Source: Anoplolepis gracilipes
Taxonomy: Eukaryota > Arthropoda > Insecta > Hymenoptera > Formicidae
NCBI RefSeq assembly: GCF_047496725.1
Contig: NC_132983.1
Span: 8,000,501-8,064,500 of the forward strand
Direction of reading: 5' to 3'
DNA: 64,000 bases
The notes beneath the pieces were generated by a model, which was given only the letters and a program-made list of their open reading frames with translations, ran no database searches and was not told where the DNA came from. The translations under genes and the position numbers were made by a program. Below, one piece after another: positions 34,490 through 45,459 of this stretch. How positions within the stretch are numbered: the first letter of the stretch is position 1; each line of letters begins with the position of its first letter.

Positions 34490-36109
34490 GGGTTTGGACG
34501 CCTCCCCCTCCTCGATGGTGCGCCACCTTGCCGTAGTGAGAAGGCTCTGTCTCGAAGCCCCGGGAAACCGGAGTGGAGGGATAGCTAAGAGCGCACCTTT
34601 AGCCGGATTTCCTCTTGGACCTAATCCCGGGCAGGATGCATAGCATTGGCATGCATACCTGGGTGTCGGACGCGTACAAATCGGTCCCTGCTACAGGCGC
34701 GACGGTCGCGGCGGAAATGATGGTGAACGCCACATAGTACGCCGGGGGCGAAAGCCCTTAAACCGGAGCGTGGCTGGGCTGGTTGAGGAGTAACGAAGAC
34801 ACTACGCGAGAGCCTTAGCGTGCCCGCCTGAACAGCGTCCTCCCTTCCGGAGGAGTCCTCTTCAGAAGAGCCGATCGGATGGAGAGGCACCCGATGCTGA
34901 TCGGGCTCCTTGGGTGCCGATCCTAAAGTGAGGCTTACGCGTCGCAAATCCCAACAGGACGGGAAGCAAGCGTTCGGGGCAGGCTTCTTGGGAGGAGACG
35001 GACCTACGGGTGCCGACGAGCCTCCTAGGACGGTCGTTGCTTCCGGGCCATCTCAGTGTCGGGAGTCCGCCGGCTCTTCGGGGGCGACGGGTTTCGCCGG
35101 CATCGCTTTGGTCGTCGTAGGTTAGATAATCACCCTACGATGCAAGGTTCGGGTAGGACTTCGACCTGTTGGCTTGACAGCAGGGCGAGGCATCAGGGGG
35201 TCGCTCCTCCCTGATTCGGGTTTTGGTGGTGGGTGATGGAGGGATTTTCGGCTGGATTCGAGTTCCAAAGTCACCAAACACCGCAACAGGGGTCCTCTTT
35301 CCCCTGTATAGGAATCACGAAAGACGGATCGGTTAACAGGACGCTCGATGTAGGTTGAAGGACCGCAGTCCCGATGCTATACACGGTACGCACAGGGGTC
35401 CGCCTTCTCCCTCGTATAAAAACGCGGCGATGGGGACACGGGTTAGGAAGCCCGATGTGGGTTGAAGGACATTACCGTCCCGATGCTACACACGGTTCGA
35501 ACAGGGGTTCGCCTACCCCCTGTACAAAACACGGAGGCGTTTGGGACAGGATGTTCATCGACAATGCGATAACATCCTGTGAAATGGTTGGTGCCTGACC
35601 GGGGGAAACCGGTTCGCGCTGAATTGGGGCGTCGTTGCACAGAAGACCTCTCCGGGCCAACTGCCGTTGGGGCTAGTACGTGCCTCGACTCCTATGGGAA
35701 TTCGTCCAAGGGGAGGGGCTCTTCTGGATCGGGGACTGGAAGCGGGAACCTGTTAGTAGCGGAACCTAGGAGGGGTTGTGCGAAACCAGGGCCCTGTGGA
35801 AGGTCATCGTCAAGGTAAGGATCCATGAAGTGCGGCCGGACCGCCAATACAGGAGTCTGCCTAGTGGTGATTTATCTTGACCACTATAATAACCGAAAGA
35901 CGCACGCGAATGGCTACCTTCCGAGGGTAGACATCGGAGACAAAGGCGTAGGCCAGGGGTGTCACCCGAGGGATGCCAAAAGTGGACATGGCCCAGGCGA
36001 GCTAGGGGCCAAAGGGGATGTCGCCCGATTTGGTCAAACGGCACGACTCGTCACCGTGTACGCGGCTAGACCACTAACGGCCATCTATCGGCCCTCTTCG
36101 GAGAGTGCA
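34490..36109 (+). repeat. R1-type 5' end and 5'UTR-like sequence
   Basis: It begins GGGTTTGGACGCC after an A run and carries the 5' hairpin CCACCTTGCCGTAGTG near 34523, as at 5404 and 36125. The rest is GC-rich, noncoding and includes the 107-bp tandem repeat at 35286-35568. Another 5'-type hairpin starts at about 36110, so this is either a truncated element or the long 5'UTR of copy E. Small ORFs on both strands here show no domain. Confidence 0.5.
35286..35568 (+). repeat. 107-bp tandem repeat, about 2.6 units
   Basis: Units start at 35286, 35392 and 35501 with ACAGGGGT(C/T)C. They share a pyrimidine-rich stretch, CGATGT(A/G)GGTTGAAGGAC, CCGATGCTA(T/C)ACACGGT and are 106-109 bp long. The position in a 5'UTR-like segment suggests promoter subrepeats (inference). 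Confidence 0.75.
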
Positions 36110-37812
36110 CCCCTCCGACGGCACACTACCTTGACGTGGTGGGTTAGGTTAGTGGTGAGGGGCTCACCTGGTTGGTGATCCCGGTGTGGTTGTCGGGACT
36201 TAGGACCCACAACTCCCGGGAGATCCTGAAGGGTACCAAGAGTGTACCAAAACATGGGATGAGCCGATGCAGTGGAGTTACCGCCACCGGGTCGGATACG
36301 GTGGACCGGCGGAGGGGGGCTATTGTCCCTGACCCCCCTTTGTCGTCATCGAGCAAAGGGCTACCCGAGGACTTGCTGGCGAGGCTCTCGGGGGCATTGG
36401 CTATCGCCAGAGTCGAGAAAATTCGATCCTCGGGCCTTGATCTATATCAATGGCTCGAGGAAGTCGAAAGCACGAAGGAGTACAATAATGCCGGGTACTG
36501 GATGGAGTACAGTGCCGAACTAACTTATGGCATCATTGATAAGTTGAGGGATTACCTCGAGGAGGTAGGTCGGCTGCTTTTGGAGTAGAATGGAGATGGT
36601 TCGGCCGGGAAAATGGATCAAGCAATCCAAGCCCGGCCGAAGCTCAGGAGAAAGGCCCTTCAGGTCGTTCCTGAGCAAAAAGAAGTTAGCGTGTCCTGCG
36701 ATTTAGATCCTCACAATGAAGTGAGAGCCGGATCGCAGGACACGATTTTGATGGATTGTAAAAAACTGGAAGAGGCTCCTCACAACCTACAAAGAGGTGT
36801 AGGCGGGGGTGTCACCCGAGTCACTCTGGAGTGAAGGATCCTACCGGGATTCTTAAGAAGGGAGAGGAAAAGAAGATGAGAGGGAAAAAGGGACAGGAGG
36901 AGGAGTGGAGAGTTGTTAAGAGGAAAAAAAAATCGGAGAAGGGTAAGGGAGAGATCCGACCCAGTAAAGATACTGGGGGCGGAAAGAATGAGAAGGAGAG
37001 GAGAGAGGGTAGTGGGGGGATCAAGGATCCGAAGGCCCGCCCTCTAAGGTGTTTGAGGTGCCTAACGTTAGGACACCTGAGCACCTCCTGCCGCTCTGGG
37101 GTGGACAGAGGTAACAGGTGTTATCGGTATGATACACCTGGCCACTCCAGGACGGGGTGTAGGTCGGCCTCCAGGTACCCCTTATGTGGGGACTTAGGGG
37201 TAGACGATGCGAATGCTTTGGGTGGGGGGGAACTATGTTCCGTTCCTTCCGAGCAGAGAACAGGGAGAGGTGGAATACACCTCTCCCTCCGTCATCCCCC
37301 AGCAAAGTTAAGTGGGGGAGTAGGAAGGGGAAAGACTAAGTCTTTCCCCCCTCACCCCTACGGGGCAGTAAACTCGAGGGGTCTGTTAGACCCCTCTCGC
37401 CCCAAAACTTGGCCGTACATCCGGTCATTAGTAGGGGGAAGTGAGAATTAATTCTCATTTCCCCCAGAGGCCAAGAGGGTGGGTGCGGGAACAGCCACTC
37501 CCCATTGCACCTTGGCCCCAGGGTAGGTAGCGGCGCCGCGCTGTGGTCATCGCGGCGCCGTCGCTGATGCGCCGTTGAGTTTTCTCAACGGCGCATCATG
37601 GTAGTAATCCCCCCCGACCATCCGGGGGGATTGGCGAGAGTGGGTCCTGGTAGAATGCGAAACCGACCCCAGGACCCACCCATACTCGCCGGGTAGTGAC
37701 CACCGTCTGGTTTTTAGTGGGTATACCCCGTCTATAGAAGGAGTCCCACATACCCCCGGGGAGCTCCCGCTCCTCGGGGGATGCGTAAAGCATTTTCCAG
37801 ACGTAAAAAAAA
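36110..37812 (+). mobile_element. Gag-only R1-clade element, copy E
   Basis: Structure parallels copy B: 5' hairpin (CTACCTTGACGTGGTGG), GTGATCCCGG-TGTGG...GTCGGG.CTTAGGACCCA, a gag trace, then the same 3' region (GGGGCAGT(A/G)AACTCG, CACTCCCCATTGCA, GATGCGCCG-TTGAG hairpin, terminal block) and an A run at 37805-37812. There is no endonuclease or RT sequence. After the tail, GGGTTGGACGCTTCAACCC forms a small inverted repeat. Confidence 0.65.
36300..37451 (+). pseudogene. Gag-like ORF of copy E
   Basis: The traces are 36300-36588 (acidic and helical, starting around GLPEDLLARLSGA, aligned with KGLPGDLMAR of copy B), 36613-36834 and 36831-37451. The last has a Lys/Glu-rich stretch and knuckles CLRCLTLGHLSTSC (intact CX2CX4HX4C) and CYRYDTPGHSRTGC (second Cys replaced by Tyr), then YPLCGD. 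Frame changes near 36590 and 36830 break it, though less than copy B. Confidence 0.65.
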
Positions 37813-37969
37813 GGGTTGGACGCTTCAACCCCTTTTTTCTCATATTAATTCCACAATAAAATGTAAATCTACATGGAAGACTCTTTTCTCAGTGTAGCCA
37901 ATAAAGAATTAATAATTTGAAAGCATAATATGACAAGCATTACTGTACACACACATATATATATATATA

Positions 37970-38685
37970 CAGTGGCGATCAAAAGTTTCGGGCCAAATGT
38001 TTTTTTTGCGATATTCGAAAAACAATAATTATATAGTAAAGAGTGCCTGAATGTCATAAAAGTATTTAGTTTTAACAGTAAATCAGTGTAGTTTAAGATA
38101 AAGGAATGTATATATTTACTTCATTATTCCTGGAATGCGTTAATTTGTGTGTTCAAAAATATCGGGCCAAGATATAACTAGGTACTCTGACGATGTATTT
38201 GTTTGCATTAAGAGTGTTATAGTATTGAAATGTTTACATTAGTTCACAACAAGTCGTCTAGCGAACATCATGTCGCCACACACGACAATACAATTACGCA
38301 AAGTTGTCGTGAAGCTTTCAAGAGAAGGCAAGACGTCGCGAGAAATTTCAGCATTGTTATCAATAGGTAAAACAACGGTGAATAATATTATCAACAAATT
38401 TAAGACTACAGGAAGTGTAGCTGATCGTCCACGAAGTGGTCGACCCCGGAAAACAACAGCGCGGGTTGACAAATTAATAAGAAGAAAGTCTGTGGTTGAC
38501 GTTCGGAAGACTGCCGGCATGATTGCCCAAGAATTACGTGACGAGAACCTTGCTGATGTGAGTCGTATCACAGTATCCAGACGTCTGAGGGTATTGAGCT
38601 ATTCGGTCGAATCGGTGTAAAGAAACCTCTCATTAGTAAAAAGAATCGGAGAGCCCGATTGCAATTTGCCGAGAATCATAAAGAG
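37970..38685 (+). pseudogene. Tc1-like transposon fragment with N-terminal transposase
   Basis: Starts CAGTGGCGATCAAAAG after a TA run, a typical Tc1-type terminal repeat next to TA. The ORF 38270-38620 encodes two helix-turn-helix units (SREISALLSIGKTTVNNII near residues 23-41 and the ...ARVDKLIRR...RITVSRRLR part) separated by the AT-hook-like GRPRK. A frame change near 38615 is followed by LISKKNRRARLQFAENHKE. The catalytic DDE/D half and the right end are missing; at 38686 the sequence switches to leader repeat L. Confidence 0.8.
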
Positions 38686-39600
38686 TCGATGAAACCGAAT
38701 ATTATCCTTATCTATCGACGCAGAGATTCAACGAAGCTAAATATTATAACAACTCGCTTTTGAAATTTACCGCTAGATACCAACTTATGAAATTTGCAAT
38801 TTTCATCGAACCTATTAAGATTATGAAGAGCTCGCCACTTCTGATGTCTTCGAAGGCGGAGAGTTCTCTTACCAGGATCCAAAAATCCATCTCCATCCGG
38901 ACGAAGTAGCCAACCCTGGGAAATCTTGGGTTCACCGGATGCCTGGAGGGAGGCAACCCTGCAGTGGGGACGGACCGAAGGAAGTCAGTCGATCTTGCGG
39001 ACGGAGTCAGTCGAAATTCAGCAGTCGTATTAAACCATTGCAATAAGAAAGTCGTCTCCGAGTCTTTATTCACTGCGTCCTAAAATCAATTTTAACTTAG
39101 TTCGTCAGCTACTTTGTGTCGTCAAGGTAGATCTTTAATAATACTTTATTTTCTCGTCTTCGCGACTCGTCTTATATTATAATTTAGAATTACTATTTTA
39201 TTGTTAATTAATTTCCAATTTCTGGTACAGTGCGGTTGTACCTTTTACTTTTAAATTGTAATCAATCATTACTATACTCGCAATCTCTGTAAAATTTTCA
39301 AGCTTTTAAAATACATAGTTGCTTATTTCACGATATTCACAAGTTCATTATTTCAAAATAGTGATCCTTCACCCTCAACCAGTATTTACTATAAGTAATT
39401 TAATATTGAATAAATATTTAACGTACGTCTGGATCTTGAGCGTTAGCGAAACCCGTGTCTGGGATAGAGCAGAGTGACGTGCCCCTCGTGTTAGTTCGAG
39501 CAGAGCTGAGACTTAGTCGATGAGCTGCTTGAATGTCCGTTTGATCCAGATTGTCAGCCTATAATGAATAATAATTTATCAAATTAAAATAAAATTTTGA
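38686..39600 (+). repeat. Leader repeat L, copy 2 (5' part of element X1)
   Basis: Matches 8905-9808 over most of its length and leads into the MPSSRR ORF. It replaces the catalytic half of the Tc1-like fragment, so the junction at 38686 is younger than that transposon. The minus-strand ORF across it is best read as a shadow. Confidence 0.65.
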
Positions 39601-39616
39601 TTATAATTTATAGTAA

Positions 39617-39985
39617 ATGCCTAGTTCCCGTCGCGCCAGTAAAAGACAATTACGTGCTGCTTTACGACGACAAAGACAGATTTTGAATAGTGATAACGGC
39701 CTTAGCCAAGTAGAAAAAGACATAAAAGACAATCCAGTTAGCGTACCAGACAATCGAAGAATTGTCGTAAAACTCTTCGACCAACTTCCTACATCTGACT
39801 CGGTCGAAATTCCCATCTCGCGAAGAACTTTCGAATTTATTGGCTGGCCCGGACCGTTGGTTGAAATCGAGCTGCCTCAACCCCTGCTAGTGACATCCCT
39901 GAGGGAGATCCACGACGTCCAGTGTACAAGAAGAAAGCCCAGGAAAATCAGCAAAACTAGAAGCATTAATAAATGTAAGTCATAA
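39617..39985 (+). CDS. Unrecognised 'MPxxRR' ORF, copy 2
   Basis: A 122-codon ORF starting MPSSRRASKRQLRAALRRQR, a strongly Arg-rich start. The middle contains RIVVKLFDQ and RRTFEFIGWPGPLVEIELP, near-identical in plan to RIVVELFEW...RRTFEFIGWPRPLAQIEL in the 46672 ORF. The ATG follows TTTATAGTAA, a possible splice acceptor. The reading is intact. No known domain; RNA binding is inferred from the Arg-rich start. It is the first ORF of element X1. Confidence 0.55.
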   Translation: MPSSRRASKRQLRAALRRQRQILNSDNGLSQVEKDIKDNPVSVPDNRRIVVKLFDQLPTSDSVEIPISRRTFEFIGWPGPLVEIELPQPLLVTSLREIHDVQCTRRKPRKISKTRSINKCKS

Positions 39986-40578
39986 TTTCAAACACACCAC
40001 ATTATATACATTCCTATTATTGATTTATCATATTCAAAATTGAACTTAAATAAAACAGTATATATATATTGAATTATAGATAACTGCTTTCACTATATTA
40101 AAGTAATTTCTTTATCATTTCATAACATTATTTTCGAACGTAGAATACGCAAAATTTTGTTATATATATATATATGGAAAGTATGATAAATAAAACATAA
40201 TAATAATAATACATTCACAACAAATACGTTTATATTGCTCATATAGTAAACTGTTCCACCCTTAGCTCCTATATACATATATAACTCATAAAAACAAAAA
40301 TAAATATATATATATTTCATAAATTTTTTATTAACGATAATAATAATTTCATATAAGACCTTTAAGATAAATAAAATATTATTCAAATTTTTAAGACAAA
40401 CGTATAAGTACTTATGAAACAATAAATTTTATTCTTATCAATAAAATTAATATTAAATTATTAATTATTGATTTTTCTAATTATAATAAGGAAATAAACA
40501 AATAAAATATAATAAAAAGGAAGATTCATGGTACTTATCTTAATAAATAATGATATAATAAATTAAGGAGCATCCTTC

Positions 40579-40709
40579 TTATACCATCCATTTCCCTCTT
40601 CCATCGGAGACGGTGACTTTTAAATAAATAATATCGCCAGCCTCCAATGAACCATATTCCAGTGTGAATTCATTTATTTTGTATGACACCTTCCTACTTA
40701 ATATCAAAT
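40579..40709 (-). pseudogene. Conserved exon-like coding block, copy 1
   Basis: On the minus strand, TACTAAAT and TCTTTGCAG (branch point and acceptor-like) precede a 43-codon open stretch containing FTLEYGSLEAGDIIYLKV and ending SDGRGKWMV-stop. The second copy (48040-48152) keeps FTLEYGSLEAGAIIYLK but has a one-base loss and a one-base gain. I do not recognise the protein; a beta-rich fold is a guess from the alternating hydrophobics. It lies antisense to the X1 ORFs. Confidence 0.35.
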
Positions 40710-41879
40710 CTGCAAAGACATATTTTATTTAGTACATATATACTTAATCATAAGGATAATAATAATATTAATAATAATTGCTTTATTATAAAATAAGAAA
40801 TCAATTCAAAGTATTCATGTACCATAAAATCTCCCACACAAATAAAATAATTGATTCCCTTATATTCGTTACTATATAGATATAATTTGTCCAAAACTCA
40901 TAAATTAATTTGCATCAATTTAATTAACAATTCATATTAAATCAATTTTGTCCTTTCCCAGAACAAGAAATTAACATAGTGATCACAAATATTCATTATC
41001 CTTTCATATTCATGCTCGATCTAGTAATATTCTTTCTTTTTCCCCCTAGACTCAATTGCGAACATACCTATGCATACATAAATTTTATATATTTATTATA
41101 AAATTTATCATTTTCTTATTAGTTGTAAATCTTACTAAATGAAATATCAATGTTATCAATAAAAAAAAACATCATAATAAATTCCTACTAATAACAATTA
41201 ATATAGTTAACCTGTTCTCATATAATTCATTAGTACAGACAATAATAATTGCTTAAACAACAAAATTTATATTCCATATGAAACTATTAATCACATACCT
41301 TACCTTCTTATCCAAAGATCCATAAATAACCGCCGATTTCTTTGTTAAAATAATATATACGTCTTAGGCCATATGTTCCTCCATAAGCCATAAACTATAT
41401 AACTTCCTAGAGTTACCACTCTTATACCATTTTGCATTAAGGGACCAAATTTGGTCCACCAATTGATTACGACCTGAGAAACTAAGACATAAAAATTAAA
41501 ACTCTATGTATACCCATTAACATATATATATTAACTTTTTGAAAACGATTTTTTAGATTTAAATTTATAAAAAAAAAAAAATTTACAAACAATTTATCTT
41601 TTTTATATAAAATTTAGTCAAGTCATTATAATTAGACTCCTGTACAATTACAAATATTATTTTTCCAACATAAGTTAATTAACAAATTACTTGTAAAATT
41701 GAACAACATAAGATCTATCGAGGATACGATATTAGAAATTTCTCTCATTTATTCTATTCTACCTGTAAATTAATAATTTCCAACAAAATTTTTCCTTATG
41801 ATCAATTAACAATAGTATTTAATAATAACAATAAAAAACAAAAATTTATTGCAAAATAAATAAATTATTAACAAAAATT

Positions 41880-42300
41880 TCTAATTTGCCCAAAACTTCG
41901 AGGATATGCTTTTTAGCTTATTTTACACATTTTAGCCGCCATTTTTAAATTTTTTATATTTTGACTTAAGGATTCCAAATACCCTTAAATACCCTTACTA
42001 CTATTAAACTAAGATTTATACAAAATTTCGACTAAATTGAGACAATTTTAGAATTTTACTATTCAATAGATCACAGTTTTTGCACCTGTAAAAATATAAT
42101 TTGAAACGTCCATTTTATGCAATATTTCCTGACAACCTTATAGGCAAAATTTCGTAAACTAACCCCTAATAGGTTCCGAAATACTTTCATTTGTTTATAA
42201 GACGTCAGCCATCTTGTTTTTATTGGTCCATCCTAGGAAAACCGGACCAATTCCATTGTAATAGACTCGAACTGACGATAATCTGTCCCCAATCTCGATT
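41880..42300 (-). repeat. U3-like block, copy in X1
   Basis: Shares CCGCCATTTTT, TTTATAAGACGTCAGCCATCTTG and ACCGGACCAATTCCATT with 49855-50300, and more weakly CATTTGTTTATAAGA and CCGCCATCTTG with 57770-58340. The latter lies upstream of a minus-strand LTR promoter, so I read the block as retroelement U3 material on the minus strand (inference). Noncoding. Confidence 0.5.
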
Positions 42301-42585
42301 CTCCAAATCACTCCCTATAATAGTTAATTAAATAAATTAATTATAAGAATTTTCCAATTTCTTATTAACAAGTTAAGATAATACTTAATACTCACTACTG
42401 AATAATAGAGACGATATCTTACTTAAAGCCACCCTTATACATATCTTATATACTGGGTGTCAAAAAATCATTACTCATTAAATTTTAAAATTCAAATATC
42501 TATAATATTCTCAATACTTACATGCAAAAGACATATAAATCTTATCTCTATCTCTTTTAATTAGCTCCAAATAAATTAAGAATAA

Positions 42586-42762
42586 ATGAGACCTTAAACA
42601 ATTGACACTGAAATTCAACAAGACACTTTTGTGGACCCTGAAGTTATATTAGAGATCTTAATCCAATTTATAAAAGAAAATAAAGAAAATATTATTTACA
42701 ATTTAGATAACATTATTAAAGAGTTTTTAAATCAAGCTTCTATCATAATTCCAGATCAATAA
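42586..42762 (+). pseudogene. Mini-ORF ending PDQ, copy 1 (stop at codon 4)
   Basis: A 59-codon reading starting ATGAGACCT has TAA as codon 4. After that it stays open through TDTEIQQDTF, IKENKENIIYNLDNIIKEF and NQASIIIPDQ-stop. Copy 2 (50566-50748) shows the same protein with mostly conservative differences and a stop elsewhere. An AG acceptor-like TTTTAATTAG lies 10-20 bp upstream. Small, acidic, helical; family unknown. It is the last ORF of element X1. Confidence 0.45.
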
Positions 42763-42799
42763 AAAAAATCCCCTGATTTATTAGTTCGTAGAACTCATT

Positions 42800-42922
42800 G
42801 ATCCTGCTCTCGGCGGAGCCCTGGGTATAGCCGATTTAGACAGATTACCCAAAAACCTAAATAGAGAGCAACCCTGTTATTGACACTTAGGTAGATGATA
42901 ACAGTGGGTCACTGCATGTGAC
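42800..42922 (+). repeat. 3' terminal module of element X1
   Basis: Carries CTCTCGGCGGAGCCCTGGGT, ATAGAGAGCAACCC, a GTTATTGACA...TGATAAC inverted repeat and the terminal palindrome GTCACTGCATGTGAC (42908-42922). The same module ends X2 (50775-50908) and, reversed, X3 (53716-53835). In each case gypsy-type coding sequence begins immediately outside. Confidence 0.6.
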
Positions 42923-43332
42923 ACCATTCGCCATCTTTTATTTCCAGAAGAATCGGGTTTCTTAGGGACGATCCATACTGGTGGATTATAAGGTAAGAGT
43001 GAATATTCTATCATATCATCCCTTAGTAATTTAGTAATTTGTTTGTCTATTTCTTCTTTATGCATAGGAGGAAAGCGATATTGCTTGGTGTGGATCGGAA
43101 AGTCATCCGTGGTATAAATAGAATGATGGGTTACATGAATGGTTGCCAATTTATCATTAGGCAAATGAAATCTGTCTAGATTATTATAAACCAGTTTTTG
43201 AAGATTATTCCTTTCTTTTTTATTTAAATGTTCCAACCTTAGGAGCTTTAGGGTAAGTTCCGCACTCTCTGGCGGTGTTTCAAAAATGATCTCGTCTAAC
43301 TGAGACGAATTTTGAGTTGAAGGATGGCTCAT
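42923..43332 (-). pseudogene. Gypsy-type reverse transcriptase, N-terminal part
   Basis: Minus-strand reading with ETPPESAELTL, HHSIYTTDDFPIHTKQYR and PPVWIVPKKPDSSGNKRWRM: the classic start of a Ty3/gypsy (errantivirus-like) RT, where H/K..YR.P..H and SPVW.VPKK...KWRMV are diagnostic. After WRMV the expected IDYR is replaced by the terminal palindrome of X1, so the polymerase core, RNase H and everything downstream are lost. The ORF continues a few codons into X1 by chance. Confidence 0.8.
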
Positions 43333-43425
43333 GCTCGTCTGATACCCTCGGGAATCAATAACACTGCAAAAGCCTCCATGAGACGTAGAAAAATCATCTT
43401 CGTCTTCCTCAGAAGAAGAAGAGGA

Positions 43426-44110
43426 TTAGTAAGAAGAATCAGGATCAGAGACACAACGAACTGTGGCCTTGGATAACCCTCGGATTCCGTTGGCACCACA
43501 AGAGGAATATAGATTCTCTTGGGTATCAATGGTGTCAAATTCCTGCAGAGTGAATGAAGATATTTCTATGTTATAATCTTCATCATTAGTATTAAAAAGA
43601 GGAAAGTAAGCTTTGCCATGAATATTAGAAACTATCGCGTCTCCAAGGTATATTCCTTTTATAGAAGTTATTAATGGAAGGTATCCTGTTTTTATTTCAG
43701 GATTTGTAATTTTAATAAAGAAAGAAGTGACTGTTCTTGGTTTAATGTTAATATATTCCACTTTATCGAATGGAATCGAAGTATTTTAAAGTAGTAATTG
43801 TTTTATTTTAAAATCAAAATTTGCATTTTTATTTTTTAAAAACGGATTACCAAGAATATCGTGTTGCGAGAAAAGTATGTCGTTGGAAACTATGTGAAAT
43901 TCAGTTTGTTTTCCTAGTACTGATATATAAATTGCACCTAAAGTATTAATTGGTTCGGATGCTATTCCTTGCAATGATTGAATATTTCTTTTATCCGGAA
44001 AATATTAGAATTGACGTATTGTTTCTTAATTAAATTTAAATCAGAACCGGAATCTATCATAAAGGTGCATGTGTCCTTTAGATCAGGAGATGCTAAAGTA
44101 ACAGTAGGAG
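43426..44110 (-). pseudogene. Gypsy-type aspartic protease and linker
   Basis: On the minus strand, MIDSGSDLNLIKKQ (near 44059-44018) is the retroviral-type protease active site (D-S-G). A one-base frame change near 43980 leads to 43974-43786 (GIASEPINTLGAIYISV, flap-like region) and then 43761-43426, the protease-RT linker (PRTVTSFFIKITNPEIKTG). A stop lies between the last two. It would cleave Gag-Pol in an intact element. Confidence 0.7.
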
Positions 44111-44140
44111 CGGAAATGCTTGCTATGAGCCGATGTTTAT

Positions 44141-44712
44141 TTACTTTTGTGTTTCCAGGTTTTGATTTTCTGTATCTATGAATTGCACGACTCGAGAGGG
44201 GTTTGGGCGTTCCTGTTGAGCAGCATCCCGGCGAACGCCTCCTTGTACCGGAGCGCTCTGACCGTTTCCCTGATTGTCAGGAGATTGATTAGAAGAATTC
44301 ATATCCCCGGTGAGTGATTTTCTATAATCTAATTTCCAGCATTCTGTAATCAAATGTCCAGGAGTTTTGCAATAGCGACATATTTTTTCAGTGGGAAAAT
44401 TTGGACTAGGTTGTCCAGGAACTAATGGTTTAATAAAAGGGGCGACGTTATTACGCATGTCGTGTACTCTGGGGGTGGAAATGGGAGAAGCTGTTGGGCT
44501 ACGCGGTTCTGAAGAATGCGAGGACTATGGGTAAGATCTGCACGAGGGGTAAGAACAGGTCGTGTAGGAAAAGTGATTCTCTTGCGTTGATTTTCGGTTT
44601 CTAAGGTTTTGCTTAATTGAATAGCTCCAACGATTGCGTCTTCTAAACTGTAATATCTTTCTAGCTTTACACGAATCGGCATATTACCAAATGCTTGCTT
44701 ATACAAAACCAT
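44141..44712 (-). pseudogene. Gypsy-type gag, C-terminal part with CCHC knuckle
   Basis: Two overlapping minus-strand readings: 44712-44422 (helical, ERYYSLEDAIVGAIQLSKTL) and 44458-44141, the latter with CRYCKTPGHLITEC (CX2CX4HX4C) near 44381-44340 followed by a Gln/Asn-rich tail. A frame change near 44450 separates them. The gag N-terminus is missing; AT-rich DNA starts at about 44720. Nucleocapsid function by family. Confidence 0.75.
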
Positions 44713-44720
44713 AATTAAGT

Positions 44721-45070
44721 AATGTTGTCCTTAATGAATAAAAAATAATCATACAATCATAATTATTCAATTATATTAAGTATTAATTAAAAATTAAAGT
44801 CGAAGTCTTTACGGTTATATATATATTCTAAATATATATATATATGTTTTTATATATATATCAAACAGTCGTAATATAATTATATCGACTCATTATTGAT
44901 AAATATAAATTTTAAACAAATTAACTTCTTACAAAATTATACCAAACTTATCGAACTCCACGTAAAAATCACCTATTCTTAAAAGGATAACTAGTAGTTA
45001 AATACATATAAAGGTACAAGCGCACTGACGATATTTGAATAAAATACATCTATCCGTATACATATATATA

Positions 45071-45115
<45 letters not shown>

Positions 45116-45459
45116 AAATATATAAATACTGCTGATATTAATCTGCGTCAGTAATTCTGTAAATTTATATGGAAGATTTATTTTACAAAGCGATGGTTGT
45201 CAAAACTAAAATTAAAAATCACCTTATATATATATCTTATATACTGGGTGTCAAAAGGATATTATTAAAATTAAAATTATAAAAAGAAGGTAACAACTGT
45301 TATTAAATATTTGCTTAAGAGCTAATTTTCGCAGCTGAATAAAATCAATATTAGAAAAACAAAAGCATCATATGTCAAAATAAATTCAATAAAATATACT
45401 AGAAATAAGAATATAGTCCCCCATATAAATATTAACAAACATGTAAAATTAATCAATAA
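44721..45459. other. AT-rich noncoding DNA
   Basis: Microsatellites (TA runs near 44820-44870 and 45075-45115) and an ACTGGGTGTCAAAA word at 45243 also found near 42458. I see no gene. Confidence 0.5.

Larger units (their letters stand above)
39986..42585. other. AT-rich interior of element X1
   Basis: Matched over long stretches by 47030-50565 in X2. Two stretches stand out and are listed separately: a minus-strand exon-like block (40579-40709) and a block resembling the 57770-58340 U3 sequence (41880-42300). A further minus-strand trace KKSAVIYGS... near 41306-41365 is followed by AAG-GTAAGG, a donor-like site. Otherwise microsatellites and no gene. Confidence 0.4.

Noticed and set aside
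38744..39073. A 109-codon minus-strand ORF in leader repeat L.
   Set aside because: I could not follow an equivalent open frame in the other L copies and it is antisense to the repeat's direction; probably a shadow.
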